Source of the DNA: Martelella mediterranea DSM 17316
GTDB taxonomy: Bacteria; Pseudomonadota; Alphaproteobacteria; Rhizobiales; Rhizobiaceae
Assembly (NCBI RefSeq): GCF_002043005.1
Contig: NZ_CP020331.1
Span: forward strand, 248,001-312,000
DNA length: 64,000 bases
Reading direction: 5' to 3'
Positions within the stretch are counted from its first letter, which is position 1. Each line of letters opens with the position of its first letter. The translations under genes and the position numbers were made by a program. Positions 25,804 to 34,646 of this stretch are shown piece by piece. Under the pieces are notes generated by a model, which did no database searches, was not told where the DNA came from, and saw nothing but the letters and a program-made list of their open reading frames with translations.

Positions 25804-26367
25804 ATGTCGTCCGCAACAGAAAACGCCCGCCAGCCCGGCGGGCGCTCTCCGAACGCCCTGACCCGGGCGTGGCAGATCCTCGTTGACGGTCTCGCCGCGC
25901 TCGGAACCGTGCTCATTCTGGTGCTGATGCTGGTCATCTCCGCCGATATCGTGATGCGCAACCTGCTGGGCTCGTCGCTGCCGCTGGTCTCAGAGCTTGG
26001 CGCGCTTTTGCTGGTGATGATCGTTTCGCTTCAGCTTGCCACCACCATCCGCGCCGACAGGTTGGCGCGCACCGAGATTTTCTTCCCCGGCTTCAGGCTG
26101 AAACGGCCGGTGGCCGGCAGCATCCTGTCGGCGCTCTTCAACCTGACCGGCGCGGCGATGATTGGCCTGATAGCATGGTCCAGCTTTCTGATCCTTCAGA
26201 AGGATTGGACATCGGGGGAGTATATCGGCGTTTCCGGCATTGCCACGCTGCCGGTCTGGCCGTTCCGCGCCTTCATCGTTTTCGGGGTCGCTGTTGCCGC
26301 ATGCGAGTTTCTGTTTCGGGCGGTCGGGGACCTAGCCGCCTCTGTCAAAGCCGGGGAGCGACCATGA
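25804..26367 (+). CDS. TRAP transporter small permease (DctQ)
   Basis: A 187-residue membrane protein with four hydrophobic segments. DIVMRNLLGSSLPLVSELGALLLVM is the conserved DctQ helix two region. ATG 25804 follows the DctP stop by 13 bases; the stop overlaps the DctM start in ATGA. Confidence 0.9.
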   Translation: MSSATENARQPGGRSPNALTRAWQILVDGLAALGTVLILVLMLVISADIVMRNLLGSSLPLVSELGALLLVMIVSLQLATTIRADRLARTEIFFPGFRLKRPVAGSILSALFNLTGAAMIGLIAWSSFLILQKDWTSGEYIGVSGIATLPVWPFRAFIVFGVAVAACEFLFRAVGDLAASVKAGERP

Positions 26368-27677
26368 GTCCGCTTGAAATCGGAGGTCTGGCGATCGCCG
26401 GCCTGCTGGTGCTGATCTATCTCGGCATGCCGATCGGCATCAGCATGCTGTTCGTTTCCTTTGTCGGCGTTTCGGCCATTCGCGGCGAGGTCGTGTCCAT
26501 GCGCATGCTCGGCGCGGTCGCCAACAATTCGCTCAGGGAATATCTTTACGCCATCGTGCCGCTGTTCGTGCTGATGGGGCTTCTGGTGACCGTCTCGAAG
26601 GTCGGCAAGGATACGTTCGACGTGTTCCAGAAGCTGATGGGGCGGATCACGGCGGGGCTCGGCATCGCGACCGTGTTCGCCAATGCCGTCTTTGCCGCCA
26701 TTACCGGGGTTTCTATCGCCTCCGCCACGGTCTTCAGCCGGGTCGCCGTGCCGGAAATGACGCGCCATGGCTATACCGCCAAATTTGCCACCGGCGTGGT
26801 TGCCGGCTCGTCCGTCCTCGGCATGCTGATCCCGCCGTCATTGCTGATGATCGTCTATGCGGTGCTGGCCGAGGAATCGGTGGGCCGGATGTTTCTCGCG
26901 GGCGTTGGCCCGGGCATCCTGCTCGCCATCGCCTTCTCGGCCACCATATTCCTGCTGGCATGGCTGAAGCCGGATTTCGTCTTCACGGCGGAAAAGCCGG
27001 TGCTGGAGGAGGAGGACATCGGCTGGCTGGCGCTCGTTCGAAAGGCCGTGCCGATCGTCTTCCTGATGGTTCTGGTGCTCGGCGGTCTCTATGGCGGGTT
27101 TCTGAACCCGACGGAGGCGGGCGCTGCCGGGGCGCTGGGCGCTTTGCTGATCGCGCTGTTGCGCCGCTCGCTGACGCCGCGCTCGTTCTGGCGATTGCTG
27201 GTGGAGACCGGCCAGATTACCGTCTCGGTTCTGTTCCTGATCCTGGCCGCGACCTTTTTCAGCCGCATGCTGGCGCTTTCCGGCATGCCGCGTTTCCTCG
27301 CCGAAACCCTGCTCTCCGGTCCGATCGGCCCCTATGGTTTCCTGCTGCTCTATCTGCTGCTGATCATCGCGCTTGGCTGCCTGATCGATTCCATCTCAAT
27401 CATGCTGATCCTGCTGCCGATTGCGCTGCCGGTCGCGGAAGCCGCCGGATTCGATCTCATCTGGTTCGGAGTGCTGACGGTGGTGGCCGTGGAGGTCGGG
27501 CTGCTGACGCCGCCTTTCGGCCTGTCGGTCTACATCATCAAGACAGCCGTCGAGGACCGGTCGCTGAAGGTCTCGGATATCTTCAGGGGCGCCATGCCCT
27601 TCGTCGGCGCGATGCTGGTCTCGCTCGCCCTAATCGTCGCCTTTCCGTCGATCGCGACCTGGCTTGCACGGTTTTAG
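26364..27677 (+). CDS. TRAP transporter large permease (DctM)
   Basis: A 437-residue polytopic protein of the DctM family. AVFAAITGVSIASATVFSRVAVPEM, GSSVLGMLIPPSLLMIVYAVL and TPPFGLSVYIIK are conserved membrane motifs. ATG 26364 overlaps the DctQ stop; longer in-frame starts lie inside DctQ. The stop is 4 bases from the left end of a decayed IS5-family element. Confidence 0.93.
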   Translation: MSPLEIGGLAIAGLLVLIYLGMPIGISMLFVSFVGVSAIRGEVVSMRMLGAVANNSLREYLYAIVPLFVLMGLLVTVSKVGKDTFDVFQKLMGRITAGLGIATVFANAVFAAITGVSIASATVFSRVAVPEMTRHGYTAKFATGVVAGSSVLGMLIPPSLLMIVYAVLAEESVGRMFLAGVGPGILLAIAFSATIFLLAWLKPDFVFTAEKPVLEEEDIGWLALVRKAVPIVFLMVLVLGGLYGGFLNPTEAGAAGALGALLIALLRRSLTPRSFWRLLVETGQITVSVLFLILAATFFSRMLALSGMPRFLAETLLSGPIGPYGFLLLYLLLIIALGCLIDSISIMLILLPIALPVAEAAGFDLIWFGVLTVVAVEVGLLTPPFGLSVYIIKTAVEDRSLKVSDIFRGAMPFVGAMLVSLALIVAFPSIATWLARF

Positions 27678-27681
27678 GCTT

Positions 27682-28525
27682 TAGTGACAAATTAACTATT
27701 TGATCCAGGCCATGATTGACGGCTTCTTTATGAAGCCGAGGAAGTTCCCCTGAGCTTGTCAAATCGCGTGGCTATTCGCCGCCATTGCTTGAGTTTGGCG
27801 AAGAAACCTTCAAGTCCCCATCGCTGCCTGTAGGCGACGCAGTCGTATTCATGCTGATATTTGCGGTGGCGGCGGGGCGGTATGACCGGTTCGCCGCCTT
27901 GCTCGAGAATGATGTCATGCAGGCGGGCGGCGTCATAGGCCCGGTCGGCAAGAACCTTGTCAGCGTGTAATCCGGTGATGAGCTCAAAGGCGGGCGCCAT
28001 ATCGTTTTGCTGCCCGGGGCCAAGTTCGAAGCGGATCGGCAATCAGAGCGCATCGATCACGGCGTGGATTTTTGTTCCAAAGCCTCCACGCGAACGCCCG
28101 AGAGCCTGAGCTTGCGCGCCCCTTTTCGTCGCCCGCCAGAGGCCTGGGCCTGTGCGCGAACGATGGTGGCGTCTATGGCGAGCCATTCCGTGTCAGGGTT
28201 CGTCGCGACTGCCTCGAAGATCCGGTCGAACAGCCTTGCTTGATCCACCGGTAATACCGTCGCTTGACGGTTTGATACTGGCCGAAACAGTCTTCCGGCA
28301 GGTCGCGCCAGCGCGCACCCGAGCGCGCCAGCCAAAGAATGGCATCGAAGAAACGGCGGGCATCGCTGCGCGGTCCTCGTTTGCCCTTTCGCCCGCCAGG
28401 AACAAACTCACGAAGACGTTCCCACTGATCATCTCGAGGAACTTCACCTTCCACACCGACCTCCAAAAGTCAGTGTTGAATCTGATTTGAGCAAAAGGGA
28501 ATCCACAAACCTTAAATTGTCACTA
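27682..28525. mobile_element. IS5-family insertion sequence, decayed copy
   Basis: A roughly 0.84-kb element bounded by imperfect inverted repeats. The left end reads TAGTGACAAATTAA from 27682 and the right end, on the reverse strand from 28525, reads TAGTGACAATTTAA (13 of 14 identical). The terminal TA on each side may be a target duplication. It carries one degenerate transposase on the minus strand. It separates the TRAP operon from truncated acyl-CoA genes. Confidence 0.8.
27728..28466 (-). pseudogene. IS5-family (IS427-like) transposase, frameshifted and interrupted
   Basis: The reading passes through three frames: DQWERLREFVPGGRKGKRG then WLARSGARWRDLPEDCFGQ in the first; LFDRIFEAVATNPDTEWLAID then ATIVRAQAQASGGRRKG in the second; QALGRSRGGFGTKIHAVIDAL, an in-frame TGA, and LPIRFELGPGQQNDMAPAF through VLADRAYDAARL in the third. 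The AAAAGGGG run at the second shift could have been a programmed slip, but the other shift and the TGA make the gene inactive. The ID-ATIV and ADRAYD segments hold the DDE acids. Confidence 0.85.
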
Positions 28526-28609
28526 CATCCTAGTTCGGCGATCGGATAAAGCGTCCCGATCGCGTTGCGCAATTCCGGCGGCGCTGCCAGTCCCAAACGA
28601 AAAGGCTGC

Positions 28610-29105
28610 TTAAGTCCGCTTCAGCACGATCAGAGCATCCGCCGCGACGGTGTTGCTGCCATGGCAGATAACGGGATTGATATCCAGTTCCGCGATCTTG
28701 TCAGCGTGGTCGGTGGCAAATTCAGAGACGCGAACGATGATCCGCGCCAATGCATCGCGATCCACCGGCGGCATATTGCGAAAGCCGTCGAGCAATGGCG
28801 CGGCGCGTAGTTTTGAAAGCATATCGAGCGCCTGGGACTGACTGACAGGGGCCGGCGCGGTAACGCTATCGGCCATCAGCTCGACCAGCACGCCGCCGAG
28901 ACCGACCAGGACGAGCGGCCCGAAGGCGGGATCAATGCGCGCGCCAATGACGATTTCGAGGCCTTCGGGCACCATGTGCTGCAGGATGACCCCGTCGATC
29001 CGGGCGTCGGGAGCGGCCTTGGCGACCGCGCCGATCATCCGCTCATAGGCGGCAACGGCAGCGCCGGGCGTTTCCAGGCCAAGGACGATGCCGCCGACTT
29101 CGACA
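28610..29105 (-). pseudogene. NDP-forming acyl-CoA synthetase/ATP-grasp subunit, 5'-truncated fragment
   Basis: The reverse strand encodes about 164 residues ending in TAA at 28610-28612. PEGLEIVIGARIDPAFGPLV and VLVGLGGVLVELMAD form the glycine-rich ATP-grasp core, and KIAELDINPVICH is the conserved C-terminal E-L/I-D-x-N-P motif of acetate/acyl-CoA synthetases (ADP-forming type). Coding similarity begins abruptly near 29105, so about three quarters of the gene is missing at the junction with the next fragment. Confidence 0.75.
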
Positions 29106-29115
29106 GGACATCCGC

Positions 29116-29658
29116 CGCCCGGCTGCGGATCTGGCCGGGCTCGATGTTTCCGCGCTGGTGCGCAAGAGCCAGGGCTATCAGCTACCGGTCGCCGATGCGC
29201 TGTGCGCGATGGGCCGCCCGGGTCAGAAGACCGGCAAGGGCTATTATCGCTATGAAGACGGACGCACGCCGATCCCGGATCCCGAGGTCGATGCCGTGAT
29301 TGCGGGCGTTGCGGAACGGCTGGGCGTGCGTCAGCGCAGCTTCAGCCAGGACGAAATTCGCGAGCGCCTGTTTTATCCGATGGTCAACGAGGGCGCGCGT
29401 ATTCTGGAAGAGGGTATTGCCGCCCGCTCTTCCGATATCGACGTCATCTATGTGCATGGCTATGGCTTTCCCGCTTGGCGGGGCGGGCTGATGTACTGGG
29501 CCGACGCCGAAGGGCTCGACCGGATCGTTGCCGCGCTCGACGGCTTTACGGATGAGACCGGCGAAAGCCGTCTGGAGCCCGCGCCATTGCTGCGGCGATT
29601 GGCTGAGGCCGACCAGGGCTTCGCCGACCTTCAATCGAACGGAAAAACGGAGGACTGA
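29116..29658 (+). pseudogene. 3-hydroxyacyl-CoA dehydrogenase (FadB-type), C-terminal fragment
   Basis: About 180 residues from PAADLAGLDVSALVRKSQ through RPGQKTGKGYYRYEDGR and the second C-terminal domain (RLFYPMVNEGARILEEGIA, IYVHGYGFPAWRGGLMYWAD). These are the two helical C-terminal domains of a multifunctional fatty-acid oxidation protein. The hydratase and NAD-binding domains are missing. A start at GTG 29158 could give a 166-residue product, but it would lack every catalytic part. The end is 5 bases from the thiolase start, so the original operon was probably FadB-thiolase-DUF35. Confidence 0.75.
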
Positions 29659-29663
29659 CGAAG

Positions 29664-30830
29664 GTGGGAGCCAATTTCAGGGATGCGGTGGCGATTGCGG
29701 GGGTGGCCGAAAGCGAAGTCGGCGTTCTTCCGCATCGCACCGAAATGCAATTGCACGCGCAGGCAGCCAAACGGGCGCTGGACGATGCCGGCATCGGCCT
29801 GGCTGAGGTTGACGGCGTTTTGTCGATCGGCTCCTCGCGGGGCACGCGCATGCCGTCCGTGCAGGTTGCGGAATATCTCGGCATCATGCCGAGCTACAGC
29901 GACTCCACGTCGTTGGGCGGCTGCTCGTTCGAGGCCTATGTGCAGCATGCCGCATTCGCGATCGATGCGGGGCTTTGCAACACCTGTCTGATCACCTACG
30001 GCTCGACCCAGCGCAGCGGCGGCGCCGGATTTGGCGGCGGAACAGATCCGTGGCTTGCCGCCTCGCAGTTCGAGACGCCTTTCGGATTGCCGATGATGAC
30101 AGGCGCCCATGCGCTTGCGGCCTCACGGCATATGCATCTGTACGGCACAACCCGCGCGCAGTTGGCCGACATCGCCGTGGCCGCGCGCAAATGGGCGCAA
30201 CTGAACCCCGCAGCGCCGCGACACGAGGATCTCACCGTCGAGGACGTTCTTTCCGCCCCGATGATCGCCAGCCCTCTCGGCAAGTTCGATTGCTGCCTCG
30301 TGACCGATGGCGGCGGCGCGGTTGTCGTCACGCGGTCCGATCGGGCGCGCGATGCCCGCCAGCCGCCCGTCTGGCTGTGGGGATCGGCGGAGACCCACAC
30401 CCATTCATCCATTGCCAATATGCCCGATCTCACCGTGACGCCCGCCGCCCGCACGGGTCCGGCAGCATTTAAAAGTGCGGGGCTTATGCCCAGCAACATG
30501 GATCTGGCCATGATCTATGACAGCTTCACCATCACCGCCTTGATGACGCTCGAGGATCTCGGCTTCTGTGCAAAGGGAGAGGGCGGCGATTTCGTTTCGG
30601 GCGGACGGATAGCGCCAAAGGGCGACTTCCCTATGAATACGCAGGGCGGCGGCCTGAGCTACACTCATCCCGGCATGTACGGCATATTCCTGATCGTCGA
30701 GGCCGTTCGCCAGCTTCGAGGCGAGGCGGATGCCCGTCAGGTGAGCGCCGATCTGGCGCTTGTCCATGGAACCGGCGGGGCGCTCTCTGCCGGGTCAACC
30801 CTGATCCTTGGAAAGGAGCCGCGCCGATGA
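29664..30830 (+). CDS. Thiolase-family protein (SCP-x type)
   Basis: A 388-residue thiolase superfamily member. It has the nucleophile Cys in STSLGGCSFEAYVQHA, the family segment DLAMIYDSFTITALMTLEDLGFC, the N-T-Q/GGG loop in MNTQGGGLSYTHPG, and a final HGTGGALSAGSTLIL in place of the usual C-x-G-G-G. This pattern belongs to the lipid-transfer/SCP-x branch that works with a DUF35 partner, often in steroid or side-chain degradation. GTG 29664 is used with GGAGGA at 29649-29654. It overlaps the DUF35 gene (ATGA). Confidence 0.88.
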   Translation: MGANFRDAVAIAGVAESEVGVLPHRTEMQLHAQAAKRALDDAGIGLAEVDGVLSIGSSRGTRMPSVQVAEYLGIMPSYSDSTSLGGCSFEAYVQHAAFAIDAGLCNTCLITYGSTQRSGGAGFGGGTDPWLAASQFETPFGLPMMTGAHALAASRHMHLYGTTRAQLADIAVAARKWAQLNPAAPRHEDLTVEDVLSAPMIASPLGKFDCCLVTDGGGAVVVTRSDRARDARQPPVWLWGSAETHTHSSIANMPDLTVTPAARTGPAAFKSAGLMPSNMDLAMIYDSFTITALMTLEDLGFCAKGEGGDFVSGGRIAPKGDFPMNTQGGGLSYTHPGMYGIFLIVEAVRQLRGEADARQVSADLALVHGTGGALSAGSTLILGKEPRR

Positions 30831-31225
30831 GCAGCAAGCCGGTCCCCAGCCCCGACGCCGAAACCGCTCCCTTCTGGGACGCGGCCGCCGAGGGCGTTCT
30901 GAAAATCCAGAAATGCGCCGGATGCAATGAGCACGTCTTCTATCCGCGCCTGGTCTGTCCGCATTGCATGTCGGACGAACTTGACTGGGTCTGCGTTTCC
31001 GGTTGCGCGCGCATTCACGCGTTGACGATCGTCCATCGCTCGACCGCGCCCTTCCGCGACGACCTGCCTTTCGCCGTCGCGATCGTGGAGCTGGAGGAGG
31101 GGCCTCGCATGATGACGCGGGTGCTGACCGATACGCCGGAAACCTTGCGGATCGATGATCCGGTCAAGGTGCATTTCGCGCCGCAGGGAGACGGTCCGCC
31201 ATTGCCGTTCTTTGAGCCGGCATAG
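30827..31225 (+). CDS. Zn-ribbon/OB-fold DUF35 protein, thiolase partner
   Basis: A 132-residue protein with a rubredoxin-like zinc ribbon (CAGCNEHVFYPRLVCPHC, about residues 30-47) followed by an OB fold (FAVAIVELEEGPRMMTRV). DUF35 proteins associate with SCP-x thiolases, ketosteroid-type hydratases or HMG-CoA synthases and may guide acyl-CoA binding. ATG 30827 overlaps the thiolase stop. The pair ends in a strong terminator. Confidence 0.92.
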   Translation: MSSKPVPSPDAETAPFWDAAAEGVLKIQKCAGCNEHVFYPRLVCPHCMSDELDWVCVSGCARIHALTIVHRSTAPFRDDLPFAVAIVELEEGPRMMTRVLTDTPETLRIDDPVKVHFAPQGDGPPLPFFEPA

Positions 31226-31246
31226 TTTTCCGGGAAGGAAAAGGCA

Positions 31247-31277
31247 GCAGGGACGGTAAACCGCCCCTGCTTTTTTT
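31247..31277 (+). terminator. Rho-independent terminator between convergent operons
   Basis: GCAGGG-A-CGG pairs with CCG-C-CCCTGC around a TAAA loop (31247-31270), followed by seven T residues. It lies 21 bases after the DUF35 stop and 8 bases before the tcuB stop. Confidence 0.88.
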
Positions 31278-31284
31278 GTTGTCT

Positions 31285-32385
31285 TCAACCGAGACCGATT
31301 TCACGCTTGTCGCGCGCATAGCGGATGAGCGCGAGATAGCGGTAGAGACCGTGGACGAACTTGCCGTAGGGCATGGTCAGGAAGAAGGTCAGCACCGCGC
31401 CGAGATGAAGGGCGAGAAGGAGCCCCAGAAGCGGCGTTTCACCGAGGAGCCTGAGCGCGAGTCCGGTTGCCCCGGTCACCAGGAGGATCACGATGAAGCC
31501 GTATTCCATGCTCTTGAAGCCTGGCGTGCGCAGCGCCTCGTGCCGGGTCAGCTTGGCATGGATCAGGCCGATCGGCCCGATCACCAGACCAATGCCGCCG
31601 GCAATGCCGAGAAGGGCGGGAATGTCGTACCAGGCATAGGGCGCTTCGCGGCCCAGCAGGTAGTGATAGAGCGTGGCAAGCGAGGTGGACGCCAGGCACA
31701 GCAGGAAGCCGTAGAAGGTGAAGTGGTGCCAGAGCCTGCGCCGGTCGGTGGGTTTGTCGTCCTCGTTGAAACAGCCCTGCCCACCGCCGTCAAGATAGGT
31801 GAGTTTCGCCGCATTCACTGACGCCTCTAGGTGATCGCCGACATGAAGATCCGGCGCGCCGGCATCCCGCCAGAAGGCGCGTGCGCCCATGAAGATCGCA
31901 AACAGCATGTAGAGGAAGGCAGCACCGAACAGGGCGACCATCGCATTGTGCGGCATCAGCGCATAAAAGCGGCTGTCTTCCAGATGGGCCGTCCACAATG
32001 CGCCCGGATTGTTGGCGGCAACGATGCCGAGCAGGAACAGGGCGAAGCTCACCGTCAACCCCAGCGCCAGCGCCAGGCCATGGCGGGCAAACAGCGGGCG
32101 CGCCGCCGCCGGCCAGGCGTAATGCGCATAGCTTTCGGTCCGCACCTGCGCCAGGACTTTCGGCACGTTGACATTGAATTCGTGCGGCGGGGAGAACTGG
32201 CAATCATGAAAGCAGGCACCGCAGCCATGGCAGAGATTGGCGAGATGGTTCAGATCGCCATCACTGAAGGATCGCTTCATTTCCATGGCCGGAAAGACCG
32301 CACACAGCCCTTCGCAATAGCGGCAGGAGTTGCAGACGGTCATCAGCCTGTCGGCTTCGGTGAGCGCCGGGGTTTCATGCGACAT
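31285..32385 (-). CDS. tcuB: TcuB/CitB-like membrane electron-transfer protein
   Basis: A 366-residue protein resembling TcuB, which reoxidises the flavin of tricarballylate dehydrogenase TcuA. Two cysteine clusters near the N-terminus (CNSCRYCEGLC at about residue 18 and CHGCGACFHDC at about residue 53) should bind [4Fe-4S] centres. They are followed by about six membrane helices with His residues suitable for heme. The start overlaps the tcuA stop by about 11 bases. It passes electrons from the TcuA-like enzyme to the quinone pool. Confidence 0.9.
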   Translation of the reverse strand: MSHETPALTEADRLMTVCNSCRYCEGLCAVFPAMEMKRSFSDGDLNHLANLCHGCGACFHDCQFSPPHEFNVNVPKVLAQVRTESYAHYAWPAAARPLFARHGLALALGLTVSFALFLLGIVAANNPGALWTAHLEDSRFYALMPHNAMVALFGAAFLYMLFAIFMGARAFWRDAGAPDLHVGDHLEASVNAAKLTYLDGGGQGCFNEDDKPTDRRRLWHHFTFYGFLLCLASTSLATLYHYLLGREAPYAWYDIPALLGIAGGIGLVIGPIGLIHAKLTRHEALRTPGFKSMEYGFIVILLVTGATGLALRLLGETPLLGLLLALHLGAVLTFFLTMPYGKFVHGLYRYLALIRYARDKREIGLG

Positions 32386-33760
32386 GTCGTGCGGCCTCCT
32401 CGCCCGCGATACGTCCGAAGACCGCGCCGATGGTCATGCCGATGCCCGCGGCATAGCCCTGGCCGAGCACATTACCCGCCATGATCTCGCCGGCGGCGAA
32501 CAGGTTGTCGGAAGGCGCACCATCGGCCATCACCATGCGCGCGTCATGGTCGACCTTCACGCCGAGATAGGTGAAGGTGATGCCCGGGCGCACCGGATAG
32601 GCATAATAGGGCGGGGTCTCGATCCGCTGCGCCCAATTGGTCTTGTTGATCGCAAGCCCTTCGGTGGTATTGCCGTCCTTGGCATTGGTATCGAAGGGCT
32701 TGCCGTCGATAACGGCGCTATTGAACTCGTTAATGGTCCGCTCGAAGACATCCGGATCGAGTTCAAGCTTTGACGCCAGTTCCCGAAGGGAGGGGGCCGA
32801 GATCGGCGGGTAAAGTGATGGCATGAAACGCGGGATATTCGGCGCGTCGAAGATAATGAACGCCTTCTGGTCGGGCTGGTTTGCCACCAGCCGGCCCCAG
32901 ATCGCATAGCGCTTCGGCCAGATATCCTCGCCCTCGTCGTAGAAGCGTTCGGCGGCGGTGTTCACCACCACCCCCAACACCACGCAATCGAGCCGGGTGA
33001 TGATGCCGCCGTCATAGCGCGGCGCGCGCGCATCGATGGCCACCGCATGGCACTGGCTGGCGTCGCCGATCTGCATTACGCCGCTATCGATCAGCATGCG
33101 CGTGACAGTGCCGCGATTATAGGGCGTGCCGCGAATGAGGAAGTTCTCGGCCTTTTCGCCCCAGCCTTGCTTGAGCCAGTCGATATCGGCCTGAAATCCG
33201 CCGCAGGCGGCGACGAAGGCGGCGGCCCGAATGACCTCCTCGCCGTCACGACTGCGCACCGTTGCGGCATGAAAACGGCGCTCGCGTATGTCGAGTCCGA
33301 TCACCTCATGCTCATAGCGGATCTCGACACCGAGCCCTTCGGCGGTGCGATAGAGCGCGTTCAGCATCGACCGGCCGCCGCCGAGGAAGAAGGAGTTGGT
33401 GCGGCCAAGACTGATGGTCCCGCCGAGCGAGGGCTGGAACCGCACGCCCTGCTGCTGAATCCAGCCGAGCATCGGCTTGGACTTCGCGATCATCATCCGC
33501 GACAGCGCTTCGTCGGTGTTGCCATCGGTCACGCGCATCAGGTCTTCGAAGAACTCGTCTTCGGAATAGGGACCCGTCAGCGTGCTGGTCGCCTCATCAT
33601 GAGCGCAGCGCATGTTGCGAGTGTGGCGGGTATTGCCGCCCCGGTAGAATTTCGGAGCGGCCTCCACCACCAGCACCCGTCGGCCTTGTCTTGCTGCGGC
33701 GATCGCGGCGCAAAGCGCCGCATTGCCGCCGCCAGCGACCAGGACATCCCAGTCCGCCAT
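32375..33760 (-). CDS. tcuA: TcuA-like FAD-dependent dehydrogenase/fumarate reductase-family protein
   Basis: A 461-residue flavoprotein. The N-terminal dinucleotide fold is DVLVAGGGNAALCAAIAAA, VLVVEAAP marks the second strand, and LFAAGEIMAGNVLGQGYAAG is the C-terminal FAD segment of the family. The GGNAA variant and partner TcuB are characteristic of tricarballylate dehydrogenase, which oxidises tricarballylate to cis-aconitate. No TcuC transporter is present; instead a Liv-type importer lies across the promoter, so the true substrate may be another saturated acid. Confidence 0.88.
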   Translation of the reverse strand: MADWDVLVAGGGNAALCAAIAAARQGRRVLVVEAAPKFYRGGNTRHTRNMRCAHDEATSTLTGPYSEDEFFEDLMRVTDGNTDEALSRMMIAKSKPMLGWIQQQGVRFQPSLGGTISLGRTNSFFLGGGRSMLNALYRTAEGLGVEIRYEHEVIGLDIRERRFHAATVRSRDGEEVIRAAAFVAACGGFQADIDWLKQGWGEKAENFLIRGTPYNRGTVTRMLIDSGVMQIGDASQCHAVAIDARAPRYDGGIITRLDCVVLGVVVNTAAERFYDEGEDIWPKRYAIWGRLVANQPDQKAFIIFDAPNIPRFMPSLYPPISAPSLRELASKLELDPDVFERTINEFNSAVIDGKPFDTNAKDGNTTEGLAINKTNWAQRIETPPYYAYPVRPGITFTYLGVKVDHDARMVMADGAPSDNLFAAGEIMAGNVLGQGYAAGIGMTIGAVFGRIAGEEAARHVA

Positions 33761-33764
33761 CGGC

Positions 33765-34646
33765 TCAGACCTTGTCCATCAGGCGGGAAAGGACAGGAAA
33801 ATATTCCTGCGCGAAGCCGGCATCGCGGGCCTTTTCCATCCGCGCCTGCGCCAGTTCCGCGCCATGGGCCCGAAAGCCGGTGAACGCGGCGAGATCGAGC
33901 GCGTAGCTGACATCCTTCAGGGCATAGTCGGTCGGGAAGGCGCCCTTGGGGTAGCTATCCTTGAGCATTGCCTTCATGCCGTGGTTGCGCAGCGCAAAAC
34001 TGTCCGCGGAGCCTTTCGACATGGTGTCGAACAAAAGGTCCGGATCGACGCCCGCGGCCTTGCCGAGCGCAAGCGCCTCGGACAGGGCGACAACGGTTTC
34101 GAACAGCACCATATTGTTGAGGATCTTCACCACCTGTCCACAGCCGACCGGGCCGCAATGAGTGATGTCGGTTGCGGCATGGGCGAGCAGCGGGCGTATC
34201 CTGTCAAACACCGCGTCGCTACCGCCGACCATGATCGAAAGCGTTCCGTCTTCCGCTGCCTGGCGGGTACGCGCGACCGGGGCATCGGCGAAGTCGATTC
34301 CGCGTTCGGCAAGCTTGTTGTCGATCGTACGCGTCAGGCTCACCGGTGCGGTCGACATGTCGACGACCGTCAGGCCCTTTCGGCCGTGTTCCAGAACGCC
34401 ATCCTTGCCGAGAATGACGGATTCGACCTGAGGACCGCCGGGCAGAGAGAGGAAGAGGATGTCCACTTCGGCCGCGAGCGCGGCGACGCTCTCCGCCTTT
34501 TTGGCGCCAAGCGCGACGAGCCTGTCGACGGGCGCGTCCGCGAGATCGAACACGCGGACCTCCGCGCCGGATTTTTGAAGCATGTTGCGGCAGATGGGTT
34601 CGCCCATCACGCCGAGTCCGGCGAAGCCGATCAGGGGGGCAGTCAT
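33765..34646 (-). CDS. Beta-hydroxyacid dehydrogenase (3-hydroxyisobutyrate dehydrogenase-like)
   Basis: A 293-residue NAD(P)-dependent dehydrogenase: IGFAGLGVMGEPICRNML is the nucleotide loop (G-L-G-x-M-G), DAPVARTRQAAEDGTLSIMVGG is the substrate motif, and VKILNNMVLFETV carries the catalytic Lys. Its start is ATG 34646, which overlaps the SMP-30 stop by one base (TAATG); the longer frame is rejected. Members reduce tartronate semialdehyde or oxidise 3-hydroxyisobutyrate and similar acids. Confidence 0.9.
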   Translation of the reverse strand: MTAPLIGFAGLGVMGEPICRNMLQKSGAEVRVFDLADAPVDRLVALGAKKAESVAALAAEVDILFLSLPGGPQVESVILGKDGVLEHGRKGLTVVDMSTAPVSLTRTIDNKLAERGIDFADAPVARTRQAAEDGTLSIMVGGSDAVFDRIRPLLAHAATDITHCGPVGCGQVVKILNNMVLFETVVALSEALALGKAAGVDPDLLFDTMSKGSADSFALRNHGMKAMLKDSYPKGAFPTDYALKDVSYALDLAAFTGFRAHGAELAQARMEKARDAGFAQEYFPVLSRLMDKV

